Of a stretch of 58,000 nt of DNA, positions 33,507 to 44,413 are shown one piece after another. Within the stretch, counting starts at the first letter, position 1, and each line of letters starts with the position of its first letter. Position numbers and translations under genes: made by a program. Origin of the DNA: Adiantum capillus-veneris (Eukaryota > Streptophyta > Polypodiopsida > Polypodiales > Pteridaceae); contig CM043945.1 of NCBI GenBank assembly GCA_014529385.2, positions 97,198,612-97,256,611 on the forward strand, read 5' to 3'. The notes below the pieces were generated by a model. It searched no databases. It was not told the DNA's origin and saw only the letters and a program-made list of their open reading frames with translations.

Positions 33507-35769
33507 ACATCTAATATAGTGGGTTGTGCTTAAGCAACTTAATTGCAACCCCCATTTATCTACACAAAGTGGAGTTAATAAACATAGTCTATCCTTGGTA
33601 ATAAATATTCGCAAGCCTAAATCTTACAAGGGCAATGCCCATACTTTTCTCCACAAAAATACTCTAATTATTGCCACACTCTTCTAGGGTAAAGGCCCCT
33701 CACACCCCAAGAGGTAGGTATACTCTTGCTTTTTCTCATCTTAGGTGTCTATGGCTATGTACTTAGATTGCTAGCTATAAACCAATGTCAAATATTGTAT
33801 AGACTTTAAGTTTGCTTAGTAATAACACATTAGGATCACAATTTTAGTCATAGTTGCTTACACTCATTCTACCAAGAAAAGAGGAAAATATGGGATTCCA
33901 ATGTATAAATGCATATTTTATGACATGATATTGAGGGAGGTAGAGCTCCACAATAGAGTAGGGTGACCTAATGTAACTGTAAGGAGCTAAGTATCAGAAG
34001 AGGTTTTTGCGGGGGAGCAAGACTATTGGTTTGGCTAGAATGACAGTCATTTGCTCCAACATCTTCATAGTACTTAGATTATTGTAGGTTATCTCTCTTT
34101 GCTTAATCGACAATATACCAGAGCTAATGTATACCTTTTCATGAGAATAGAACACTACTTATACTAACCAGAAAACTAGTTACGTCGCCCAAGGGCCACC
34201 TCCGTTCCGCAAGTTACAATACCCTTATTTGTGTTTTAGTGGGAGGTGAAAGAAAATGTAACCATGCCTTTCACTAGATTTGGCACACTATAAGAGCGTG
34301 CTTTATTTGGAAATTTTCACTAGCTAGAAACAAGAAGGTACACAACAAATCAAAGGAAGCAAGGATATTCAATCGGAAGTGTGAGGCGTCTCTTTGGAAG
34401 CTTGCAAGCCCGATAGTTGGGAAGCATCTTTCAAGAGGGGCTTGTCTTAACCGAATGAGGGACTCAAAAGGAAAGAAGAGACTAATGCCTAGCTTGTCAC
34501 GAAGGTTAATCCAATGCTCGGGAAAACCTTTTTATAGGACAGGCTTCAAACCCTTTTCACTCACAAAAATGAACCAGTTTTTAGTAATTTTGAGAAGGCA
34601 AAATACACATAAAAGTAAAAATTAACACCAAAATTTAGTGAAATTTGAGGGGGCTTTTATTCCTTGCACCCCAATGTGAGTGGGCTGGTTTTCAATTTGA
34701 GCAGGTTTTGGATAAAGAGAACGTTTTTCTCGAGCCCTGGGTTAATCTCCCCTTTTACCTCTCTTTTTAATAGTATTTTGTATTTATCTTAAATTTTGTA
34801 GTGGAGGCAGTTCATGCAAGAAAATAAAAGTGTGTCTCAGCTTATAGTTGTGCCATTTTGAAACTCAAAAATGCTATTTGAGAGGAAGAGAAAAACGGGA
34901 AATCCCACCTAGATTTTGAAAAAATTAGCTCTATTTTTCAGATTTTCCTCTTGGAAAATCCATAAAAAAAGAATTGTGTGTGGTTGCGGAAATTATTTTT
35001 TTTCCAAACGTTGGATTACTGACGTCAAAGCATCTATCTAAGGCAATGGTATTATAAAAGCGTCAGGGACTCACAATAGTGTTAGAATCTTCTGGTTTCT
35101 TGAAAGCATCTTGTTTACCACTGAAGAGATTGTAGCGAGGGCAAAAATGTAGCCCACCTTGCTGTTTGCAACTCCAATTTAGGAGCTACCATTGCAGGAT
35201 TAGTAATATTTCTAAAAGGGTGTATGACCTTTACTCTGAGCCACATTACCCTATATTTATTTATAAAATAAGGCAATGTCAAATGGAAAATTATGAGATT
35301 CATATTGGACCATACTTGAGGTCAACCCTTAGCCTCAACATTAAGCAATGTATAAACACGGTGCAAACTCGACAGCTAATTTCAACCAGTCATGGTTCTA
35401 GGGTGTGGGAACCCCCCTTTGGGAGAAAGGTTAATGCATGTGCACGCTTTTGAAACAGGGGAGGAATATTAATCTTGGAATATGCCACAGAAAATAATAT
35501 AGAGAAATTAAAAGGAATGGCTTACAGTGACGGGTATGAAAGGATTGAAGACTGTAGGCCCAAAAAAGACAAGGAGAGGATAAGGCCAACCGACCACTAG
35601 AAACTCGAATAACTTTCAATGGCTTCCCTTTCAATGGGAACTTTCGTACCAAGAAAAAAATAAAACCAATTTCTGATTTATTCAAAACCGTACCATGTCC
35701 AGAATATTAATTTTTAAATCGATTTGGTCCACCCTTATCATTTCTCATTATTGTAACCTCCTTGTTGAC
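33507..35769. other. Unassigned region
   Basis: About 2.2 kb without a recognisable coding frame, RNA gene or repeat. Open frames at 35166-35453 (+) and 35431-35685 (-) lack motifs. Confidence 0.4.
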
Positions 35770-36010
35770 GTGTGCCACAGTGGCAATGACAATGCAGCAG
35801 CAGCCACACTCTGTCTCTACTTGCTTGATCCAATCATACTTGCCACTTGCTAAGGCACGTCACCACGTGTGGATGTTGTTCCTTTTCCTCGTATAGCAAC
35901 TAGCCACGTGGCGTCCTTTCCAATCCTCCTTTAAAATTGGGGACTTTTTGAAACTTGCAACTTCCATTACATGTGCGCACGGCTCGCAAAGGTCCAAAAC
36001 GCTCCACCAC
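35770..36010 (+). promoter_or_regulatory. Promoter-like region with G-boxes
   Basis: It contains CACGTG at 35864-35869 and CCACGTGG at 35904-35911, GACGTG at about 35768, and CCAAT at about 35830. G-box (ACGT-core) clusters are found in many light- or ABA-responsive plant promoters. An open frame (36037-36273) follows but has no recognised domain and no clear TATA box, so no gene is assigned. Confidence 0.3.
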
Positions 36011-36588
36011 CTTGCTTGAACCTTGAGGGTTGAGCCTTGCCTATTCCTCTTTTCTTCACCTACCTTGCTTTCTTGGTGACATGGATAAGACCCTCCTCAA
36101 GAGCACACGTGGAATCTAAGTCAGTAGTAAGTACCATTTTTTTCTCTGATTTGACAAACTTTCTAGTTTCTATGCCACATAACCTATTTATGCGGGGTTT
36201 CTATGAGCACTCTTTACCCCATCTTGCTCATTTTTGGCTTTCTAAAAGAGGCCCAAGAGAAGTGTTGGGTTAGGGCATACTTTCAATGTTTTAAGTGATG
36301 ATTCAGACTTATCTTAGATATTATTTTGGATTTAAAGTATTAAATGGATATTTTTATTTCACCTTTCATTTCACTTCCTCACTTGGCTTCACTTCTCTTG
36401 CGTTCTATTTTTTTAGAATGATAAGGTGAAGCTTTTAGTAATTCTAATTAAGTTTTATACATACATATACATATATACACGTGTGCGCGCACACACACAC
36501 AAACATACAATATAAACAAGTAAATATATAATATATGTTAATAAGTTTTGTTTATTGTATATATAAATTTGTTTATATTTATCTATTT

Positions 36589-36615
36589 ACACACGCGTGC
36601 ACACACACACACACA

Positions 36616-36682
<67 letters not shown>
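36589..36682. repeat. Compound (AC)n(AT)n microsatellite
   Basis: About 64 bases of mostly AC with a few interruptions, followed by about 30 bases of AT. Confidence 0.96.
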
Positions 36683-36685
<3 letters not shown>

Positions 36686-36780
36686 ACAAACCAAGGTAAA
36701 GAGAAGAAAAACCGGTGCAATGATGTCAAAACTTAGTTCAGAATCCTACAAATTTCAAAAAAATTGTTATTATTTTTTGT

Positions 36781-37107
36781 TTGCTTCTTTGTGAGGAGCA
36801 CACTCGATCGCTTAATAAAAAATACAGTTTGATTCAGACGAGCTTGGAGGAAGAAAACTCTGGTTCGAGCCTACCTCCACCTCGTTTGAACAACGTTGCA
36901 GGTGGAAGAGCGATAATGCGAGAGTTGTTGAGAGAGGCAACGGCTCTTTCGAGGGGGGGAGGGGGTCAGATTAACTTTGGCATGCCAGGAGGAAGAGCTC
37001 TTCACGCTGCAGCCTACCAGCTCCATCCACGCAAAAAGAACGCCCCTGTGGGAGAGTTTTCCACCACCTACTCTAAACCTAGCCTTATACAATCTGTGCT
37101 GATGTAA
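36781..37107 (+). CDS. Small open frame of unknown function
   Basis: A 108-codon frame with L-P-P-P-R-L-N-N-V-A-G-G-R and a Gly run (G-G-G-G-Q). GC content is higher than the neighbours. No domain, promoter or splice context is visible, and it follows a microsatellite. It could be an exon fragment or chance. Confidence 0.2.
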   Translation: MLLCEEHTRSLNKKYSLIQTSLEEENSGSSLPPPRLNNVAGGRAIMRELLREATALSRGGGGQINFGMPGGRALHAAAYQLHPRKKNAPVGEFSTTYSKPSLIQSVLM

Positions 37108-37458
37108 CTTCAATGCAGCTAGGCAACATGAGAATGTGGTCTAATAACAAGTCATTACTTGTTGCATGAATAGATAGAGGGGCCACTCCCACTCTCCAAT
37201 GAATCATGCAACGTTGATGTTTTTTATCTTAATTTATCACGGTTTCTAACTCATAAATAAGGGGTAAATTCATGGTTAACGATGCTTAAGGAAATATTTT
37301 CTTAAATACTTTTTTTTTTGGTGCAAAACTCACAATTGTGAGTGGATAGTATTAAGAACATCAGAAATAAACACCAACCTCGAGCTCAGAACGAGCCTTG
37401 AGGGTCAAAGGATTACAAGTTTTCTGCGTGACAGAGAAACCACAACTACTCCTAGGCT

Positions 37459-38130
37459 TTACTCATTACAAGATGTCATCATGACATGTATTGTTCTAGA
37501 CCAGTCCTCTGAGGCTTGTTTTCCTCCGATCATGTGGATCGTCACTCTGCTCTCTTGTATGATTTCACAAAAGCTTGCCACAGCCATATCCCCCTCAAAC
37601 ACGCGGCGGTTCCTTGCTTGCCAAATATGATGAAAGAAGTAGTACCTGATTATTTGAGTGCAGACAAGAAGAGCAGGACTTCCCAATCTGTTACTACCAA
37701 AGAATAGATCAATCTTGAAAAACTTAATTTGCCATGTCCTTTAAATCCACTTTCATATTTTCCCAGCCATGCCACTGATTGATAGACATCCCATGAAAAG
37801 GTGGGCTAGGTCTTCACTAGCTATTCTGCACCCCGAGCAACGATGGGACCCGATTCTCCTTTCTTGTATCTTTATGCCCGTCGGTAGAGCACCCCACATC
37901 ACTTTCCATAGAAATATCTTCATATACTAAGGCCACCTTGGCTTCTGAATGTTCTCCATGACTCCCTCCCACCGTTTTTCCGTCCAGTGCCTCTTCCATA
38001 ATTTGTTGAGGGGGCTACACCAATTAGCCTCGTGCATTGATGCATGGTAAATGCCTTTAGAATGTGGTTTCCAAAAGAGGCTACTCCCTGGCCATCTCCA
38101 AGCGTCCCATTCAAAGTTGGATTCACAAAT
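37459..38130 (-). pseudogene. LINE zinc-binding region (zf-RVT type)
   Basis: Reads P-T-G-I-K-I-Q-E-R-R-I-G, then H-R-C-S-G-C with E-D-L-A-H-L-F near 37800-37870, then T-Q-I-I-R-Y-Y-F-F-H-H-I-W-Q-A-R-N and R-V-F-E-G-D. This is the C-terminal module of plant L1-type ORF2 proteins. The intact C-x2-C pair makes this the best-preserved copy in the window. A frameshift separates the two halves. Confidence 0.8.
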
Positions 38131-38968
38131 TGGCATCACCACCTTATCAAGCTATTCATCCCCCTGTAGACTAGTATGATCTCAAAGCCATTCATTTGAA
38201 ATTGGATGGCTAAAGAGTCAGCAACTTTCCAGCACTTATTGTTGCCATCCCATAATTGCTCTAGTCGAACGAGCCCCTTATTATTCACATTCCTGGCCAT
38301 TTCTATCCAATAGGGGCTTTGTGGCGGCCCCAATATTTTAGAGAGCCAAGGGGACCAATGCAAAATGGAGTTCTTAAAGTATCTGGTTTCTTTCCCCCAT
38401 TCCAAAACCTCAGCTTCTCTTTTGCACTTCCTCATCAGTTCCCCTGAGAGTCCACCAGATCTAAGATAAGACCACTTCGGGGCGAGAAGTTTTCGTGCAT
38501 CACAACCCCCTTCCACTTTCCTCCTTTCAATCCTAGTTTTACTGCATCAAGCATTTCCTTGGTCATGATAGCCCAAACTTGGTCCTGTTTAGCCAATGAG
38601 ACCATAAATTTGGCACAAAGGGCCTCAACATGGGTCACAAGGTTAAGAATGCCGAGGCCTCCTTGGTCTACCGGGCGGGAAACTACCTCCCATCTAGCCC
38701 ACTGCCATGGCTGGGAGGTTTTTGTGTTGTTCTTCCAAAGAAACATTTTCACTGGTTGTAAGAAATTTTTCCAGTTACACTTAGCCATCTTGAGCACGGG
38801 GCTGAGGAAAGCAATATATGGGATCATAAAAGCATTAATCACTCTAATCCGACTTTGGAAGGGGAGGAGAACAAACTCCCATCTTCTTGTTTTTTAGCTT
38901 ATTTTTTCAAGGACCCATTGAAACCTTTGCCTGTGGGTTATGTCCACCCCTACGGGGGCTCCCAGGTG

Positions 38969-39673
38969 TTAGAATACACTCCCTTTTGAGATAATATCTC
39001 CTGTCCAGACTGCAGGGATCTCCCGGTCGTTCTCCGACCGGGAGATAAGTCTTGACTTCTCTATATTGCACTTGGATCCCGAGGCCACGGCAAATGTTTG
39101 CACAATCTCCACAGCTCTCCTGACAACTTGAGGGCACTCCTTCAAGAATAGGAGCGAATCATCTGCAAACATTTTGGCCAGTAGCTGGTAGTTGCCCGGT
39201 AATGCCAGACGTTGAATCTCTCCCCGCGAAGCACTGGCCTCGAGCAGCGTAATGAGAGGATGCGACCCGATGGCGAAAAGCAAGGGGGCCAGGGGACATC
39301 CTTGCTTAATAGACATTTTAACCTCAAAAGAGCCCACAATTTTGTCATTACACAGGAGCTATGATTGGCTGCCAACGCCTAGTGTGCGTATGAGGAGACA
39401 AAGGCAAGGACCAAAGCCTAGAGCTCCCACGACTTCTTCTATATAGGACCATTCTATCCTACCATAGGCTTTGTCGAGGTCCAACTGCAGCAAGATGCAT
39501 TCTTGCTTGGAGAAGGATGCATACTCTATTCCTACCATTGCTGCCAAGATATTGTCATATATAGATCTCCCATTAATGAACCCGTGTTGATGGGGAGAAA
39601 TGATCCGACTCAGGAGGGGGGCAAGTCTGAGAGCTATCGCCTTGGCAATAATTTTGTATGCTACTGCCATCAT
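38969..39673 (-). pseudogene. LINE reverse transcriptase palm (family 2)
   Basis: The piece 39673-39359 holds H-Q-H-G-F-I-N-G-R-S-I-Y-D-N-I and L-Q-L-D-L-D-K-A-Y-G-R-I-E-W with the first catalytic Asp. The piece 39337-38969 holds K-Q-G-C-P-L-A-P-L-L-F and the catalytic K-M-F-A-D-D-S-L-L-F at about 39158-39175. Catalytic residues are kept, but a frameshift near 39350 separates them. Role when intact: target-primed reverse transcription. Confidence 0.88.
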
Positions 39674-39697
39674 CGTAATGGGATGCCAATGTTTAAG

Positions 39698-40420
39698 TTA
39701 AGAGCAACAGATCTGTTTAGGGATGGGCTTGAAAAGCCCTCTCTTAATACCTGCATCCAACGACTCTTCATAAAAAGCTTGATTGGACATCCGTGTGATT
39801 GGACCTTTGAGATCATCCCAAAATTCCATGAAGAATTTAGCCGTCAGTCCATCCCTACCGGGTGACTTTTCATTGCCAAGAGCTTTTAGTGCCGCTGAGC
39901 ATTCCTCCTCAGAGAAGGCCATTTCCATGCGGTTGGCTTCCTCCTGAGGAACCTTCTTTTCAACACTCCCAAGTAAAGACTCTCGGGCTTCTTCCGCTTC
40001 CTGAGATTGGGTCTCTGGCTGGCTGATAATCTGGCTAGGATAGTTGAGCATAAGTCCAGCCATCTCATCTTGGTTATGAATTGTATTCCCTTTCTCATCA
40101 TCAAGCACTTGCACACGGCCTCTACTCTTTCTCACTTTCAGAGCCCTAAAAAAAGGTGCTTGGTTAGAAGGCTCTGGATAAAGGAAGGTTTCCCTAGACA
40201 GCAATCTCGCCTTCTTGATTTCCTCCAATTGTTCGTTGTCCAGTCCGGCAGCCTTCCTAAAGGCTAATTGCGCAACCTCCTCTGTGAGATGTTTGATATG
40301 TGCCTCATTGGTTTTTTTAACCTGAGGACGTGAAGTTTTGATAGCTTTTTGTACACTCCGAACAAATAGATTCCAAGCACTAGGTTTATTCATCCACACA
40401 TCTTTCTTGAGCTTTCCCAA
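39698..40420 (-). pseudogene. LINE ORF2 linker and RT N-terminus (family 2)
   Basis: An open piece of 240 codons with A-H-I-K-H-L-T-E-E-V, A-L-G-N-E-K-S-P-G-R-D-G-L-T-A-K-F-F and F-W-D-D-L-K-G-P-I. K-S-P-G-x-D-G marks the start of RT in LINEs. It begins just after the poly-C run. The frame changes before the next RT piece. Confidence 0.85.
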
Positions 40421-40434
40421 TGATTTCTTGATGA

Positions 40435-40436
<2 letters not shown>

Positions 40437-40530
<94 letters not shown>
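40437..40530. repeat. 94-base poly-C run
   Basis: An uninterrupted run of 94 C on the plus strand, inside the LINE between endonuclease and RT. Its length is not a multiple of three, so it shifts the frame of the LINE. Confidence 0.97.
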
Positions 40531-40539
40531 TTCATCTTT

Positions 40540-40848
40540 CTTGAGTTGTAAGTGTAATGGCATGTGATCGGAGAGGCTTTTTGTTGAGATTACCTGCAAC
40601 TCTAATGTAGATGAGATCCAGTCAGCTTGATGAGAGCAGTAGCATCTGTCCAGCCGAGAGGCAGTGCGGGCATACTGAAGGCTTGTGTAGATGAATCTAG
40701 GCATGCTGCATGGGCCCACTTCCCACAAGTCAATCATAGCCCACTTCTCACATAAGCTCAGCCATTTAGACTTTTTTGAGCCAGCCAATATATTGGCAGA
40801 GCCTCCTTTAAGTGATACATTGAGTTGATTGGTGTCCCAATCTTTCAC
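40540..40848 (-). pseudogene. LINE endonuclease C-terminal part (family 2)
   Basis: Reads W-L-S-L-C-E-K-W-A-M-I-D-L-W-E-V-G, then S-R-L-D-R-C-Y and L-S-D-H-M-P-L-H-L. S-D-H is the last catalytic motif of the endonuclease and is intact. The upstream half is missing: the frame begins at M-V-V-K-D-W-D-T-N, consistent with 5' truncation. Confidence 0.82.
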
Positions 40849-40854
40849 CACCAT

Positions 40855-41293
40855 CTATAGTAGACAACATAACCGCTTCACTTGGAGATACATCTTCAAT
40901 GAAAAACGGTCCATTTTCCTTTTTCTTGAATTTGGGAATGTGTTGCTGAAGGGAAAAAACTAAAACTAGGTCCCCTTTTTTGAAGATTTTTGTGACTAGA
41001 TGTGAATCAAACAATTGTTTTTTCTTCTGTTTTTGTGCATAGATGTGAGCTACAGGTGTTAGCCTTTGTTCATCAAGCTTCTTTAAATCTTCAAGCCTCT
41101 CTGACAATTCATGTTTGGTCCACTCAAGATCTTTAGCTACCCTTGGTGTTGGCAATAGAAATTCTATCGATAGTATGGCATCAAGACCATAAGCAAGGTT
41201 AAAGGGTGTAGCATTTAAAGCTGTTTTGAATGAAACTCTATTAGCGCATAGAGCAGCATGTAGATTCAACTCCCAATCAGTTCGTCCTTGCAC
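40855..41293 (-). pseudogene. gypsy integrase C-terminal fragment (array type)
   Basis: In every unit the minus strand keeps an open frame of about 156 codons: G-R-T-D-W-E-L-N-L-H-A-A-L, F-K-T-A-L-N-A-T-P-F-N-L-A-Y-G, D-L-E-W-T-K-H-E-L, a long basic helix, then K-K-G-D-L-V-L-V-F and E-N-G-P-F. It is the end of the core plus the SH3-like module. The catalytic D,D,E residues are not included. The fragment ends at S-T-I-D-G, where the sequence switches to LINE-derived bases. No start signal is visible; translation is not implied. Confidence 0.85.
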
Positions 41294-41329
41294 TAACCAC
41301 TTTAGTCAATACCGAGCTAAGAGAGCTTC

Positions 41330-42575
41330 AAATAGAAACAAGGTGAGTCTGTTAGAGATTTGGATACTAGGATGAAGCAATACATCGCAAGATGCCTAGC
41401 ATTAGAAATACCAGTAGAAGAAATATTAGTGTCATTGTTTCTAAAAGGATTGCTAAACAAAGTACTTCATGCTATACTGTATAGCAAGAAGCATACGACC
41501 CTAGAAGAGTGTGTATCAGATGCTTTTGACTTGGGAGACAATTGTGATATTTTCAATGAAGGAGATGTCCCTAAGGATACTCAGAGTAAGAAAACAACAT
41601 CCACAAAACCAACACAAGTGGGAACAACAGTTGCAACACCACTTACAACCATAGAAGACATGCTCAAAAGTATGAATAAAATGATGAATACTATGTAGAA
41701 AGAACCTATGAGAGGACCTGGGCAAGGGATACCTCAACATGGACAACCAATTAGGCCGCAAAAATGGTGTGCTATTGAGGGTAAATGAACAAACCATGAG
41801 CACATCGAGTGCTATTACCGACCAAAGTACGATGGAAATACTTAATATGTGCCTATGAGACCACAAGGACAACCCATGTACATATATCAGACTAATATGG
41901 CCCCAACACAAAGACCACCGATGGGTATGGAAAGACCACAACTAGTGTTGGGTCAACAACCTCCATTTCCTAAACATAATGCAATTCTTGTAAAGTACAT
42001 GCATTCAAAAGGAGTCATATATGAACAAGCACTAGTGCATGTTACACCTTATGTCAAGCCTAGTCCATCTACAATAATGGTAGAAGGAAAGTGGTATAAT
42101 TCACATCCACCTTCAATGGAAGAACATGTGACTTAGGCTTCTCCAGAGCTTACACTAATGTACTTTGTAGCTAATCAAGGTGTTAGACCTCCAATGGTAA
42201 GACCCATGATTAAGACAAAGACTACAAATTGCCATAATTGTGGTGTAGATGATCATTGGAAAAATGAATGCCCAGAACCTTATAAGAACATTAAGCCAGT
42301 TGAATCTTTTTGTACACAAATGTTTCAAGAAGGGTGGACACTTCGTTGAAGACTGTCCAAAAAATCCGTTAAACAAAGGAAAAGCAATGGTGAATGTAGT
42401 CCAAGTGATACCTAGTAGCTCATCAGAAAGTGAACCTATTGTTCCAATCAAGGTGATCACTAGAGCCCAAGCTAAGAAGAAGAAACATAACTCCTGTGAT
42501 GAATCAGAGAATACTAAAAATTCCTTGCAAAAGACCAAGAAAAGAAGACGTCAAAGATATGAGATGAGAAAATAA
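41330..42575 (+). pseudogene. gypsy gag fragment (array type)
   Basis: One plus-strand frame runs from M-D-T-R-M-K-Q-Y-I-A-R-C-L to the zinc knuckles. It includes V-S-L-F-L-K-G-L-L-N-K-V, then C-H-N-C-G-V-D-D-H-W-K-N-E-C (CCHC, complete). A second knuckle continues as G-G-H-F-V-E-D-C-P in the +1 frame after a one-base shift near 42315. In-frame stops occur at 41696, 41786, 41842 and 42134. Stops and shift recur in all eight units. A Ser-rich and Lys-rich tail ends it. The N-terminal part of gag is missing. Confidence 0.88.
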
Positions 42576-42624
42576 AAAAAAGGAGAAAATTGAGGAGAAG
42601 GCCAAAAAACTATTCCGGGGAAAA

Positions 42625-44413
42625 CAATCTTTCACCACCATCTATAGTAGACAACTTAACTGCCTCACTTGGAGATACATCTTCAATGAAAAACGGTCCA
42701 TTTTCCTTTTTCTTGAATTTGGGAATGTGTTGCTGAAGGGAAAAAACTAAAACTAGGTCCCCTTTTTTGAAGATTTTTGTGACTAGATGTGAATCAAACA
42801 ATTGTTTTTTCTTCTGTTTTTGTGCATAGATGTGAGCTACAGGTGTTAGCCTTTGTTCATCAAGCTTCTTTAAATCTTCAAGCCTCTCTGACAATTCATG
42901 TTTGGTCCACTCAAGATCTTTAGCTACCCTTGGTGTTGGCAATAGAAATTCTATCGATAGTATGGCATCAAGACCATAAGCAAGGTTAAAGGGTGTAGCA
43001 TTTAAAGCTGTTTTGAATGAAACTCTATTAGCGCATAGAGCAGCATGTAGATTCAACTCCCAATCAGTTCGTCCTTGCACTAACCACTTTAGTCAATACC
43101 GAGCTAAGAGAGCTTCAAATAGAAACAAGGTGAGTCTGTTAGAGATTTGGATACTAGGATGAAGCAATACATCGCAAGATGCCTAGCATTAGAAATACCA
43201 GTAGAAGAAATATTAGTGTCATTGTTTCTAAAAGGATTGCTAAACAAAGTACTTCATGCTATACTGTATAGCAAGAAGCATACGACCCTAGAAGAGTGTG
43301 TATCAGATGCTTTTGACTTGGGAGACAATTGTGATATTTTCAATGAAGGAGATGTCCCTAAGGATACTCAGAGTAAGAAAACAACATCCACAAAACCAAC
43401 ACAAGTGGGAACAACAGTTGCAACACCACTTACAACCATAGAAGACATGCTCAAAAGTATGAATGAAATGATGAATACTATGTAGAAAGAACCTATGAGA
43501 GGACCTGGGCAAGGGATACCTCAACATGCACAACCAATTAGGCCGCAAAAATGGTGTGCTATTGAGGGTAAATGAACAAACCATGAGCACATCGAGTGCT
43601 ATTACCGACCAAAGTACGATGGAAATACTTAATATGTGCCTATGAGACCACAAGGACAACCCATGTACATATATCAGACTAATATGGCCCCAACACAAAG
43701 ACCACCGATGGGTATGGAAAGACCACAACTAGTGTTGGGTCAACAACCTCCATTTCCTAAACATAATGCAATTCTTGTAAAGTACATGCATTCAAAAGGA
43801 GTCATATATGAACAAGCACTAGTGCATGTTACACCTTATGTCAAGCCTAGTCCATCTACAATAATGGTAGAAGGAAAGTGGTATAATTCACATCCACCTT
43901 CAATGGAAGAACATGTGACTTAGGCTTCACCGGAGCTTACACTAATGTACTTTGTAGCTAATCAAGGTGTTAGACCTCCAATGGTAAGACCCATGATTAA
44001 GACAACGACTACAAATTGCCATAATTGTGGTGTAGATGATCATTGGAAAAATGAATGCCCAGAACCTTATAAGAACATTAAGCCAGTGGAATCTTTTTGT
44101 ACACAAATGTTTCAAGAAGGGTGGACACTTCGTTGAAGACTGTCCAAAAAATCCGTTAAACAAAGGAAAAGCAATGGTGAATGTAGTCCAAGTGATACCT
44201 AGTAGCTCATCAGAAAGTGAACCTATTGTTCCAATCAAGGTGATCACTAGAGCCCAAGCTAAGAAGAAGAAACATAACTCCTGTGATGAATCAGAGAATA
44301 CTAAAAATTCCTTGCAAAAGACCAAGAAAAGAAGACGTCAAAGATATGAGATGAGAAAATAGAAACAAAAGGAGAAAACTGAGGAGAAGGCCAAAAAACT
44401 ATTCCGGGAAAAA
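42625..44413 (+). repeat. Array unit 2
   Basis: Shares C-A-N-R-V-S-F and L-A-L-E-I-P with unit 1 but has A-V-K-L-S and N-E-M-M-N-T-M. Private change: CAACATGCACAACC (His-Ala in place of His-Gly) in the broken middle of gag. Confidence 0.93.

Larger units (their letters stand above)
37308..40848 (-). mobile_element. 5'-truncated LINE (family 2), longest copy
   Basis: The minus-strand order is part of an endonuclease, a linker with a 94-base poly-C (poly-G in sense), RT, connection, zinc-binding region, and a 3' tail with the perfect stem-loop ACTCAC-AATT-GTGAGT (37328-37343) and T run. Its 5' end falls in the endonuclease at M-V-V-K-D-W-D-T-N, where it meets the first unit of the tandem array. 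Several frameshifts make it inactive. It is the reference for the shorter copies at 19500, 28373 and 32330. Confidence 0.85.
40838..42624 (+). repeat. Array unit 1
   Basis: 1787 bases. Integrase variant C-A-N-R-V-S-F with P-F-F-I-E-D and A-V-M-L-S; gag variant L-A-L-E-I-P and N-K-M-M-N-T-M. The end differs from other units (AAAATAAAAAAAAGG, CCGGGGAAAA), which accounts for the length difference. The antisense integrase frame runs out into the LINE. Confidence 0.93.

Noticed and set aside
40338-40544. Poly-Pro frame
   Set aside because: Translation of the poly-C run.
41516-42538. Antisense frames of 127-141 codons repeated in each array unit
   Set aside because: They are shadows of gag on the opposite strand; Cys/His richness mirrors gag codons, and no family matches.
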